Assembly: GCF_963678635.1 (NCBI RefSeq)
Contig: NC_087062.1
Location: 90,497,845-90,557,844 of the forward strand
Length of the DNA: 60,000 nucleotides
From: Symsagittifera roscoffensis
Lineage: Eukaryota > Xenacoelomorpha > Acoela > Convolutidae
Direction: 5' to 3'
Part shown: piece by piece, positions 10,315 through 21,200 of the stretch
Numbering within the stretch: the first letter of the stretch is position 1
Layout of the letters: each line of letters begins with the position of its first letter
The notes under the pieces: model-generated
What the model was told of the DNA's origin: nothing
What the model saw: only the letters and a program-made list of their open reading frames with translations
Database searches by the model: none
Position numbers and translations under genes: made by a program

Positions 10315-12442
10315 ATGCTTCCATCATTGTTCAAGGAAAAAGAAGAAGTGCAAGTTCTTGATGAAGTGACGTACATTTGGGAAGGCGCTAGAATACTGGG
10401 TTTCATCAGTAACTGGGGTGTGAGTGTGAAATGGACTGAATGGAAGGGTCCATCCGTACAGATAACAATTCCAGAAGACTTTCGCGACAATCGGAGGATG
10501 AAACATTGGAAAATAAGAAAGACAATCAAAGTTGTTCAAGAGCCAGATAGGGCTAAAAGAAGAAACAAAAAATATCCACTTCTGTTCAACACAAGACGCT
10601 TAACTCGCAATACAGATGTTTTTTTCTGTGCTGCTTGTGAAACAGATTGCGTTGACAAATGCATTCTGATGACAGGGGTTGTACTGTACAACGATCTTTT
10701 CAAACGGGAATGTACATTGAGAATTTTGGACTCGGAGCACGATGAAAACCCCCGAGAAGAACCAGAGGCTAACATATTGGTTGTAAAATACAATCAACTT
10801 CAAAATCAAGGGCTCTTTGAAGATACGCTTACATCTGAGGTACTTATTCGCTTTGAAAAACATCTTTCAAAACATCACTCGGAAAGAAGTTCAACTTCAA
10901 AAGAAGTTTTTTTGAATAGCTGAAATTGAAAAACATATTTTAACTTCATTCATAATCTGTTTGAAATCGTGAATTGTTTCAGACATCTTTTTGTGACACG
11001 GCTACTTTAGTTTTGGAGCCATGTGAGGTTCAGGATCATCAACGTAATCCTACAAAAAGAGCTAAAAAAAAGACGAAAAAGAAATTGACATGCTGACACT
11101 TCTCGAAGCCACAGAAGACATAGTGCCTTTGACCTTTGTCCCTTGTTCCAACGGTGTCCTCAAGGTTTGTTAACAAAATAATTACAAGCATTGGAAGTGT
11201 GTGCCGCGATTTTTTCAGATGTCATAAAGTTAGGAATATATGTCTCAGCGCCCGATCAAAATATTTTGTATAAAAATTCAATTCTTTGTTTCTCAGGTTG
11301 GATCAACTGCTTTCTATGGAGGGGAAAATTGCAGAGTAGACAGCTTGGAGCTTGAAGGAAGGACAAAAAAGGCCGTTGCACAGTTGACATGCATAAATAA
11401 CGAGGACATTTCTATAAGGATGCCTGCACTCTTGGTTCAGCTAGCTTGTGAAGCTTGTCAAGGTAAAGTTTTTTTAATGAAACATTCCGAATTTTTATTG
11501 TGCCCGATTCCATGAAATTTAACAATGCTTACGACTGAGAAATAAAACTAGGAATTCATGTTCAAACCTTTAGCCATAAGGCCCGGAATCCAGTGTCAAA
11601 TGACAAAACATTGCCCTTTTTTATCACAGGCTAAGGCCTACAATTTTCATTTGAAACATTCCGAATTTGTCACGTCCCGGATTCCATGGAATTTAACAAT
11701 GCTTACGACTGAGAAACGAACTAGGAATTCATGTTCAAACCCTTAGCCATAAGGCCCGGAATCCAGTGTCAAATGACAAAACATTGCCAATTTTTATCAC
11801 AGGCTAATGCCTACAATTTTTTTTATCGTTTTCAAAAACTGAAATACTTTTGTTCAAAAGTACCGGATTTTGGCACGTGAAAACACAGGCTAATGCCTAC
11901 AATTTTTATCGTTTTCAAAAACTCAAATACTTTTATTCAAAAGTACAGGATTTTTTCACGTGACTAATTTTGTAACATTTCAGCATGAAACGTGTGACTT
12001 CAATGCAATTGAACATCCAATCAATTTATCGTTTGCGGTGTTTTCCGCCTTGAAACGTGCTGTTGGACTGGCTAGGGACAAAAACTCCATCACTTTCAAT
12101 CTTGGACCCGTGACCAAACTAACAAGACAAATAATGGGTTTTTCGACAGAATCCCAAAAGGAAGTGGTCAAGTTTAGTGCAGCAATATCCGAAGGAATTC
12201 GAGGCTGCCACAAATCTTGGGATTCTGTGTTGGGTAGCAGGTGGGATGTATTGCCCGCACAAAAAGACAATCGTCATGATACACTTATAAAGTATTTAAG
12301 GATTACAGAACACCGTGAATTCACAAGTTTCAACTTACGATGCAACGTTCAAACGTGCACAGGCCACTACGCAAGTGAAGAAGACCAGCGGACTCTTTTT
12401 TCACACAACTTAGAACAGTCAAAACCCCATTATTTTTATTAG
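10315..12442 (+). CDS. unrecognised multi-exon gene
   Basis: I do not recognise this protein. Likely exons: 10,315 to about 10,904, about 10,983-11,163, 11,297-11,461, 11,949-12,442 (stop), about 470 residues; donor/acceptor phases agree if the A8 run at 11,064-11,071 is one base short. The N-terminal 65 residues alternate short beta-like segments with Trp/Lys/Arg (VLDEVTYIWEG.., SVKWTEWKG) and could be a small SH3-like barrel. A Cys-containing section follows (FFCAACETDC), then a Lys-rich nuclear-localisation-like stretch at the A8 run. Exons 3 and 4 contain further Cys pairs (LACEAC; a C..C near the C-terminus) and a helical region. Spliced structure, opposite strand to the SET gene and 450-bp shared upstream region suggest a real expressed gene. 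Function unknown. Confidence 0.6.
11479..11948. repeat. nested direct repeats filling intron 3
   Basis: Two direct copies with a 174-bp period (starting 11,479 and 11,653) each contain GAAACATTCCGAATTT, a GAATTCATGTTCAAAC stretch, a CCCGGAATCC motif and a CACAGGCTAA stretch. They are followed by two copies of an about 84-bp unit (from about 11,800 and 11,884), each ending in a complement of the 18-bp island motif. The same sequences make up the arms of the fold-back at 15,007-15,541, so one repeat family occupies introns of two neighbouring genes. The last repeat supplies the ACAG acceptor used for exon 4. Confidence 0.75.
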
Positions 12443-12689
12443 TTCAACTAGTTCAAAGTTTCAGTGTTTTCGCGTGAATGTTTTCAAATGTTTTCAAATC
12501 CGAAAATCGGCAATCAATTTTTTCTCTCTATTAAATGAAAAGAAAACAAATTGTTTGCAAACACTTCAATTAGAAATGTTTCTCATGAGGCTCATAGTAA
12601 GAGCTTTAAGCTATGTTTTTTGACAGTGTCAGTACAAGCAGTACTGAAAAAAAATTACAGTATATTCATAATCATCATCATAACGTCAT

Positions 12690-13117
12690 TCAATGACGTA
12701 AGTTATAAATTATCATCATAAAGTCACTTTGACCGTCAATCACAGTGATAACTGCGCGCCGCGAAGGAGTTGAAAAGGCGTATTTACACAGAATTTGGAA
12801 GAAAGTGGACTCCGCATCGAAAGTTATTGTTTCATGTTCGAATAATCGAGAGAAAAATAACACGTTAAATGCGGTCGCTAGGGAGCAGAAGATTTTTTTG
12901 AGCAATATACAGTGGTTGGCATAAACGGCTGTCAGGTTGAAGGATTTGCCTTTAACTTTTTGTTTGGACTTGGGGCTGGACTGACTAGGACACAATCATG
13001 TTGCCTCATCATCATCATGAGTTCGATTCGCTTTTCCAAAAGTTCAACTTTAGAGAAGTTGTTACCCAGGTTCGAAGAGTTTCCAGTTGCAAGTAATTTA
13101 TCCTGGAAAACAATACT
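12690..13117 (-). CDS. possible downstream exon, product unknown
   Basis: A probable 3' splice site (TTTTCCAG, near 13,103) opens a frame encoding a Ser/Asn-rich then charged segment with a Met run. A second frame continues from about 12,995 to a stop at 12,690 with a Phe/Ile-rich segment. The two frames overlap near 12,950, again suggesting a one-base break. It lies 3' of the JmjC gene on the same strand and could be its last exon or a separate small gene. No domain recognised. Confidence 0.25.
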
Positions 13118-13339
13118 GGATGACATCAAAAAATATATTCAACTTTATACTATAAATATAGTATATATTGATATAATAATAATAATATTGATATACTTGA
13201 TATACATTGAATATATATGTAAGTTACATCAAGCCTTGATGAGTAATATTACTGAGTAATATTAAATTAATTTTGTCATAAGCTCAGAGAAGTTTTACCA
13301 AAACGTTATGAATAAAATTGTGTGAAAAATATTCAATAT

Positions 13340-13460
13340 TTCAACTTGAGCATAATTTGTACGTACGTTGTCTTTTACTAGGGAAACATGTTGTGCAAAC
13401 GATGAGTCGTGTTTTTTCAGAGTTTGAAACACGTCAAAAATTGCCGCGAGCTCATCGACA
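13340..13460 (-). CDS. probable 3' exon fragment of the JmjC gene
   Basis: Just downstream of the JmjC exon, and after a TTTGCTTACAG acceptor, one frame encodes an amphipathic, strongly helical sequence (DELAAIFDVFQTLKK and onward). This is what follows the JmjC domain in KDM2/KDM7 proteins, where a helical bundle completes the fold. The phase does not match the upstream donor exactly, so the junction is unproven. Confidence 0.35.
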
Positions 13461-13632
13461 TTTGCGTCGGTTCATCTCTGTAAGCAAATTCAAAAATTTC
13501 AAAAAAAATAGATTTTGTCATATTATTCCAGTTATTGATTTTGAGGTTACATTATTATAAACTTCAACCACAGATTTTCACAGTTGACTCTTTAACATGA
13601 TGTTAAACTTTCAAAGATGTTAAACGACTCAC

Positions 13633-16600
13633 TGTACTCGAGACACAAAATGAGTAAGCGCAAGGAACGAGAAAGAAGGGTAGCATTCAGTGAACTTTGT
13701 TTTCTGAACGCGTTCTGTCTTGAAGGTATCAGCGGCCAGACGAATATGATTCTTGAAAATGAAGTTAACTCCATAGGCGACAGAAACGCCTGTCGTCTCC
13801 ACCATATGAATCATATTCGCTGGCATGATTAAACCTTGTCGCGCTTTCAGCGTGATAGCTTGGCACCCTCCCATATTCAAGCCTTCATGGGAACCGAAGA
13901 AAAATTTCCTTCGGGACTGCTGCAGGAACTGGTTGAAGAGATCCTGGTTGATGCTCGTCGGGGCTATCAAGAAGAACGTCTTACATCCTTTCAGTAGAAT
14001 ATAGAGGACTGATGTGCTGGAAAAATCTTGGTGGAACATTGTCACAGCGCCATCTTGAGAAATGAGAAGAAAGTTGGACTCTTTTTTGGGCCGATATGCT
14101 GAGGGCAAACTTTTTGAATGAATGTGTCCCAGCGAGGTACTCGATAGGAATGACGGTTGTGTAAATTTTGTGACTTTTTGATGTGCGGCATCAGCGTCAA
14201 TAATGTTGTAAAACATGGGAGGTGTTTTTCTGAACAACTGATCCACCTCTTTTCCATCAATTATCCTTGTTTGTTCCTGGAATGGTTCAATACTATAACT
14301 TAGTAAGAAATTAGAAATTGAATTGAAAAAATTTCGGAAAATCATCCAGAGACATTTCAACCTCAACTTTCAGTGAATGAATGAATGACGGTCATGATAA
14401 AAATTTTATACTGGGAACCTTTGTTGGCAAATCTTTTGAAAAGAAAGTGGACTAAAGCGTTAGTAGTAATAACCCTGAAATTCGAGTCGTACGAGCGGAG
14501 GGTTAATGGTTTTTTGTAACCTTCCAATAGAAGCTTCACGACGTTTGGGTTGTCGAGGACTGATTGTGACACTTTTGACGTGAAGCCGTTGAATCGAAAG
14601 GCGTCAGGAACAAAAACAGCATATTCTGAGTTCAAAAACTCTGCTTCCTGAAGGGCACTTTCGATATGTCGCGCTTTAACTGTCCTTACCAACGATTTTG
14701 CGATTTTTACCTGTGAACATAATTTTTTTCTGTGTGAAACACTTTACGAAAATGAAAACTCACGCAGGATAACACTCTTCGTAAATCTTGGATAGTCGTG
14801 AAGCTCTCCAGTCGCCTCAAATGCAATATGCATGAGTCTCTCGGCAAGACTATCTTTACAGAAGGCCAGATAGAAGCGGCCTTAGAATCCACTCTAGTCT
14901 GTTTTGCTTGCTGAAAAAAGGAAGTAAGTGGGTAGTTTGTCCGGGTGAGTCAAACCCATTTGAAAAAACCCAAAGAACCAGCGTTGTGACTTCATTTAAA
15001 AAAATTAACTCCATTCTTCATTCAAGAAATATCATATTTCTATTTCTATCATAAATAATGATTATTTTCACTAAACGTGCCAAAATCCTGTACTTTTGAA
15101 AAAAAATTTTTGAGCTTTTGAGAACGATAAAAAAGTTGTAGGCATTGGCCTGTGATAAAAATTGGCAATGTTTTGTCATTTGACACTGAATTCCGGGCCT
15201 TATGGCTAAAGGTTTGAACATGAATTCCGAGATTAATTTTTTGCATAGTTGACAGCATTCGAAAGTGCCATGGATTCCGGGCCTAATGAATATCTCTCCG
15301 GAATCCATGGCACTTTCGAATGCTGTCAACTAGGCAAGGAATTGATCTCGGAATTCATGTTCAAACCTTTAGCCATGAGGCCCGGAATCCAGTGTCAAAT
15401 GACAAAACATTGCCAATTTTTATCACAGGCCAATGCCTACAACTTTTTTATCGTTCTCAAAAGCTCGAAAAAATTTGTTCAAAAGTACTGGATTTTAGCA
15501 CGTTTAGTGAGAATAATTTTTCTTGAATGAAGAATGGAGTTCATTTTTTTACAGTTCACAGGCCTACAATTTTTTTATCGTTCTCAAAAGCTCGAAAAAA
15601 TTTGTGAATTTTTCGAGATTAATGATTAACAAGGTTACCTTGTTTGCAGTTGAACTTTGCTGTTCTTCTGTATCAAGAAGATTCAAGTTGAACTTAAAGA
15701 CATCCCCAACTTCAGAGTCAACTTCAGCTGTTTCAAACAGTTTTTCCTGTGCAGTTCCCGGACTTTTCGTAGAACTCGTTGAAGGTTCTTCTTCCTCTTC
15801 CAGTGGAAGTTCAGCAATTTCTCGGTTCACTGAACAGGATGTTGTTGGCAACATTTGTGCTGTTCCTGCCTGTGGAGAACTCGTTGAAGGTTCTTCTTCC
15901 TCTTCCAGTGGAAGTTCAGCAATTTCTCGGTTCACTGAACAGAATGTTGTTGGCAACATTTGTGCTGTTCCTGCCTGTGGAGAACTCGTTGAAGGTTCTT
16001 CTTCCTCTTCCAGTGGAAGTTCAGCATTTTCTTGGTTCACTGAACAGGATGTTGTTGGCAACATTTGTGCTGTTCCTGCCAGTGGAGAACTCGTTGATTT
16101 TTTTGGCTTGTTGAAGTTGACTGGGCAAATAAAACACCTGGGAGTCAACTGCGTCCATGTCTAAACACAACTTGTCTATATTAACTATGACTTCCGAAGT
16201 TTGGAGTCCAAAATCTTACATAACAAAAAAAATTGGTTCAAAATCATGTTCAACATTTAAATTGCAATTGATTATTTTATTATTTTATTTTATTTCAGTC
16301 ACTAAAATAGCGGTTATTTTTTATTGCAAAATTATTTTTTTCAGTTGGCCAAAAGCAACCCAGGGCCTGAGGGCTAACAAAACCTTACCAAACCGAAACT
16401 CTTCGTCTTCAAACTGCTTGCTTCGACGTCTATCAGCCAGGGAAAACGCTTTTTTGCAGCCTTTCCATGTTCTCACGACTGCATCAAAGTTTGTTCGTGT
16501 TGGCGCCAGAAAATTTGCTTCGACTCCTCGTACACGATTGCTCCTGATTTTGTTCCAGCAGTAGGGACTCAATGCATGTTCAGCAACTGCATAGATGTCC

Positions 16601-17332
16601 GCGAACCAAGACGATTCGGGCACACCGCAAAACATGCATCGGAGCATGCTCTCCCGTTTGACCTGCTTAGCTCGGCAAACGTTTAGTCTTCTGTGGCGGT
16701 TGAGCGTGCCGGTAGAGTGAAAGACTTTATGACATTCTAAAGAAGTTATAGTTTATCACTGATATATCATGGGATGATGGAAGCAAAATTCTAATATGTG
16801 AATGATTATTGATTCATGACATGATGTAATTTAATTACAGTACTGGCTTCTGGAAAAACCAATAAAAGTTTTGTTGATTACCAGGTTACATGCATGCCAT
16901 TTTCCTGTAAATATCGGTTGTTCTAATATGGTTGATTTCAGTGATTCGTCACGAATTCGTGAATGACGAATTCATTCACGACAATGATTCGTGACGGTCA
17001 CGAAACGGTTTCAGTAATTTAGTATAACCCGGTTATACGGGCCGTATCATGACAATGATTGTCACACTTGACGGTCAATATTTCAGTATTTAAATAATTT
17101 ATTTTTCTTTATAATGCAATCTAGAGGTTTTTTTTAATCAAAAAATTAATCAAATGAACTTTAAATTCACTCAAAAACACAAAGTGTATTTTGTTTAAGA
17201 CCAATCATAACTGTAGTTCAACTGAAGTTCATGTATCATCATGATGGTTTAACCATTCTAATTTACACTTAATTATTATAATTACTTACCATTGCAGGTT
17301 TTGTCAGTTTCTCTTCTCTGACGATTTGGCAT
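13633..17332 (-). CDS. C2H2 zinc finger + JmjC (KDM2/KDM7-like) protein, multi-exon
   Basis: Predicted Fe(II)/2-oxoglutarate-dependent histone lysine demethylase, nuclear. Exons: 17,290-17,332 (start, MPNRQRR), 16,389-16,736, 15,639-16,160, 14,764-14,910, about 14,420-14,710, a piece at about 14,315-14,355, and 13,633-14,276. Splicing exon 1 to exon 2 across a 552-bp intron completes a zinc finger C-x2-C-x12-H-x5-C split by the intron. Exon 3 is acidic, with three 35-residue repeats. The JmjC exon holds the iron ligands HQD (about 14,028-14,033) and the distal His in MIHMVE (about 13,806), the LKGCKTFFLIAPT stretch typical of KDM2/7, and the conserved tail after NFIF. A MSLDDFPKFF segment (14,355 down) matches the linker before JmjC in that family but sits in another frame. 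Exons 3-4 join in phase 0. At least two single-base breaks are apparent (A7 run at 16,098-16,104; near 14,881). Whether the zinc-finger and JmjC exons form one transcript is inferred. Confidence 0.6.
15007..15541. repeat. 535-bp fold-back element in JmjC-gene intron
   Basis: Long inverted arms, 15,007-15,280 and 15,298-15,541, surround a 17-bp loop. The outer ends (AACTCCATTCTTCATTC) and the inner ends (CCATGGATTCCGG) pair exactly; the left arm has a small insertion. Each arm contains the 18-bp island motif, the CCCGGAATCC-type motif and the CACAGGCC stretch also found in intron 3 of the unrecognised gene. Confidence 0.85.
15781..16095 (-). repeat. 105-bp coding tandem repeat, 3 copies
   Basis: Three units with period exactly 105 bp (starting 15,781, 15,886, 15,991) lie inside exon 3 of the JmjC gene. 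On the minus strand each encodes 35 residues with a run of five Glu followed by PSTSS. The period is a multiple of three, so copy number can change without frame loss. Confidence 0.9.
16941..17075. repeat. cluster of CGTGA/TCACG palindromes
   Basis: Overlapping inverted repeats built from GATTCGTCACGAATTCG and its complement, with CAATGATTCGTGAC and a related CATGACAATGATTGTCAC further on. It lies inside intron 1 of the zinc finger/JmjC gene and could form hairpins. Function unknown. Confidence 0.55.
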
Positions 17333-17341
17333 TTCTTACTG

Positions 17342-17852
17342 AAAATAAGAAATTTAACTTGTAACAATTGTTGAATTTAAATTCAACTTTGAAAGTTTGA
17401 AGGTGGATTATAATCTTCGCTGCGATAAACGAATAAATGAAAAATAATTGAAACAATGTTATCAATAACTTTTCGCCGACAAGAAAGTTACGAGAAAAGA
17501 CACGAGAAAGTTATATACTATTCCTGCCGTTTCAAAGCTCATGTGACTAATTAAACGTGTGTGTGAATAACAATGCACTGCCACGTGTTTCAGAGAAACT
17601 TTCTCAGAGAAACGGATTTATTGCTATGGTAACAGAGAAAGCATTGGACAAGTGTGCTAAATTACTGTAAAATACTGATTTTGATATAGGCCGTTTTTTT
17701 GCAATAATTTATTTTGTGTAATCTCAAAAAAGTTGTGTGCCGAAATCCGAGGACTGAATTTTTTTCTGGCCCGGAATCCGGGACAAAGCCTTTTTAACAG
17801 TTACCAACTAGTAGCACTGTACTACTAGTACATCATGTAGCAATTACAGAAA

Positions 17853-17889
<37 letters not shown>

Positions 17890-18219
17890 CTATAATTTAT
17901 ATATATATCATATTTGAAGTAACTTACATGGACTTGAAGTCCACTGTAGACTGGACTGAGTATATAATATATTATATGATTAATATGAATACTATTATAC
18001 TATAATATTATACTAATATTACTAATATATACTAATATTGATACTATAACTATTATACCATCATAGTATGATATATATTAATCTGTATATGATGTAATTA
18101 ATCATTATTGATGGACAAAACTAGGAAGGACAAAACTAAATTGCACGTCACTGTCAACTTTTGAAAACGGTTTTAGTGGAAATTAAGATAATAACAAAAT
18201 TGAAAGACAAATGAAAAAG
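17342..18219. other. intergenic, A/T-rich, no gene
   Basis: This separates the start of the zinc finger/JmjC gene from the 3' end of the transposase-like gene. It contains two copies of the island 18-bp motif (about 17,653 and 17,735), a CCCGGAATCCGGGAC palindrome-like word near 17,770, a (TA)n run and A/T palindromes at about 17,960-18,080. No coding support. Confidence 0.6.
17855..17887. repeat. (TA)n microsatellite
   Basis: An uninterrupted run of about 16 TA dinucleotides, with a shorter TA run just after it. Confidence 0.95.
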
Positions 18220-21200
18220 TTATAAAGCGGATTCTTCGCATTTGGATTTTCTAAATTTTCGCAGTGAACTAATGGCCGAAACATTTTCTTCAGTTTTTTT
18301 GCCACATTGATCCATTAATAATGGGCGGACATCATTGACGTTTATCTTTCTGAAACTTGATCCTGGCTGTAAAATATAGTTTTCAGGATCAAGAACACAA
18401 TCAGATTTGATTGTATCAAAAATAAATTGAGCTTTGAGGAACTGAAAATCGCCTCCAGCAAAAAGCTCACAAATTAAAGCTGCCTGTGATTTTTTTCGTA
18501 TTCCTTTCGGGTTTCTTCGCTCTCCATTTTGATTGTTACAATCAGAAGTTCCACTTTCACTTTGAATCTTTTTCTTTTTTGTTTGGCCCTTTCTAAGCGT
18601 CGTGTAGAATTCATCAACTTCTTCCGTTGTCATAGTTCCAATTGAAAGATCGGTTTCGTCCCTCAAAACTATGTAACAGTGCGGGGTTTTGGAGTGTGAA
18701 TATAAGAGAGTCTCTGCTGTGTCTTTTCGGTAAACAGAACCCCCATGTTCCTTGATCCACTTTTCCATCATAAGTTGGGCTGTTAGACGAGGCACGTGTC
18801 TGTTTCCTCCATCAACTGCAGGGGTTCCAGCAAACGAGCCCAGTACGTAAAATCTCATCCCAGTTAACATCTTATTCTTCGCACGCACTTCTCCGACAGC
18901 AATACAAGGATTCGGTACTGCGTCGATGCATATTTCCAGATAAGTTTGTCTTAATGACACGTTGAAAACACTCGTAAGATTCGCTAAAACGTCAGGCACT
19001 TCTTTTTCTGCTTTAATACGTTGAAGGAGCTTGCAAAAAGAGAAAAAACTTTCAAGAAAAAGTGGATCATGATTACACATTTTTCCGCCTCCACGCATTG
19101 TTCTTGTATGAAAATCTTTGCTGGCGTGATGGTTAGATTTTTCTAGACCTTCGCAAATGTGGTTCCACGGGGACACCACGAAATTTCCTTCAACAATTTG
19201 CGGAATAGTCACCAGCTTGAGTTTGTATGGCGTCAATCCGTGTTCTGCGAATAATAGTAAAGAAGTTTGATAGTAGATTTCCTCCCAAAAATTGAGATCA
19301 ATTACGTTAAAACTCTCCTTAGAACTTCTCAAGATAGTAATACAACGGTTCAAGCTTTTTCTCAAAAATTCGCTTGCATCCAGAGTCGTTATAGAAAGTT
19401 TTCCTTTCGCTTTAGGGTCCACTTTCGTGAACAAATTTGGATGCAATACTTTGAGGACATCAATGGAATTTGCGACGGTTTTATCTGAGGTACCGCTAAC
19501 TATTTCATCGCACCACACTCCATCATATAGGTCGGTTATTGTTCCAAACTTGGCATCTTAAATTGTAACATTGTAAATTGTAACATTGTAAAATTGAAAT
19601 TATGAGGATACATTAAAATGGTAATTTAGCATACCTTCAACTCCTCTTTGTCCGCGATAACAGTTAAGGCACCACTTCCAGATAACGATACCGCTCCAAC
19701 AGTTCCAACTTGTTGCGCATTTTTCGCAGTTCTTGTAAATTGGAAGACGGGTCTCTTGGCATCACGACTTGACAGATTCTGTTCAAAGCGGTGAAGAAAC
19801 TCCATTTCGAACGGACTTTTGTCGTTGATAATTTTTTGAGCCATTTTTCTCAGGTCACTTTCAACGCATCGAGTGAGCATGTGCGTGGCATCTGGGCAAA
19901 TGCATCTCACGTCATTAAGGAAAACTAGAGAAGTTTTAGGAATATTCGTGCGAAATGGAATCTTTACATCCGTTCTTCGACCAGTTATTTTGTCGCAAAG
20001 GGAAGGTAGAAAACGTTGGTCTTCTACATAAAGTGCCATCTTAGAAGGGTAATCTGTAGACAGGTCGTTTCCGGAGCCCAGTATCAGTCGATGGAGAAAC
20101 GGGGTATCTCCACTGTACGTCAATTTTGCTCCCAAATTTTTCAACTGATTTGTTTGCTGGAATAACCACCCTGACTCTTGACATCCGACAACACTCGGTC
20201 CCAAGTTCAACTACATCGTAAACCTTGAGTCTTTTCCTCGATAAGCTAAAAAAATCATTTTAGTCTCAAGTTGAGAAAAAAACTTGTGAAGAAATGATTT
20301 TAAAATGATTTTAGAAAAAGGAGTACCTGCGAAGCAGAAGACGCTCGCAGCAGATTGGGCGCTAATATCTTCAGAAAGTAGTCTAAAAGCCATTCTCGTA
20401 ATTTCTGTGCCACCAATTTCACAACCGTCACCCCAAATATCGACTTTAACGTTGTTGATGTTTTCTGTTTTAAACAATAGAAAAACAGCTAGTTGTATAC
20501 ATGCAACCAAGTTCGTTCTGAATCCAGAGAAGGACTTCTGTGGTTTGCCCAAGGCCAAAAAGTGATTTACAAGGCTTGCAGTTGATCGTTGGACATTTCT
20601 CATTGAGGGTACTAAATTATGTCCGAGGCCAATCAGTTGTAGTCTATTCCGGATAATGTTGATCACTTCTTCTACGTTTCCAGTTTTACAAGCGATGCCC
20701 AAGCAAAACTCAAAATCCTTCGTTGAACCTCTTTTAGAAAATAGTTCCATCGCCAAAACTCGTAAGACATTTGTGTCATTCTTTCTATACCCAGAATACG
20801 TCTTTTTACGGCTGAATGCGGATTGTCGAATCAATTTAACAAATGTGCTTATTTGAATTTTTTTTGTCGTATCAGTTTCAGCACTTGTCCCCATAGTTGT
20901 TGGGAGTTGTCAGCTGTTATAGACATAAATTTTGATCGTTTCATTATCCTGGAAACGTGTCTTGACTCTTCCAATGTTTGAGGTAGGTTTGATTGAGTGC
21001 CGCACTGTTCAAATGAAAATGAAGTTTCGGTTGCTTTGAGCGCTTTATAAGGATCAACTTCGTCAGGTATGAACATTGGAACGAAGAAACATTTTACTAG
21101 CTCCTTCCGAGTCTTGGTCCAAGGCATTTCTCTTGAACCACGAAGAATTACGAGTTGCATTACGCGAGCCTAAACAGTGTTGTGTTGTCCCAATTGGATA

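Noticed and set aside
11479-11830. Direct repeats as a CRISPR array
   Set aside because: Two long imperfect repeats inside a eukaryotic intron, with no short regular spacers and no cas genes.
15779-16114. Plus-strand frame with three hydrophobic 35-residue repeats
   Set aside because: Mirror of the acidic repeat on the minus strand; the 105-bp period keeps all frames open, and splice sites support the minus strand.
17855-17887. (TA)n and nearby A/T palindromes as a replication origin
   Set aside because: Plain microsatellite in A/T-rich DNA; no other origin evidence.
20211-20213. In-frame TAG as a readthrough or recoded codon, or as the end of a splice acceptor
   Set aside because: No recoding signal is visible and the TAG acceptor would not keep the downstream frame; a simple nonsense change or base error is enough.
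20858-20865. A8 run as a programmed -1 frameshift site in the transposase
   Set aside because: The same one-base pattern occurs in unrelated neighbouring genes, so a shared technical or decay cause is more likely.
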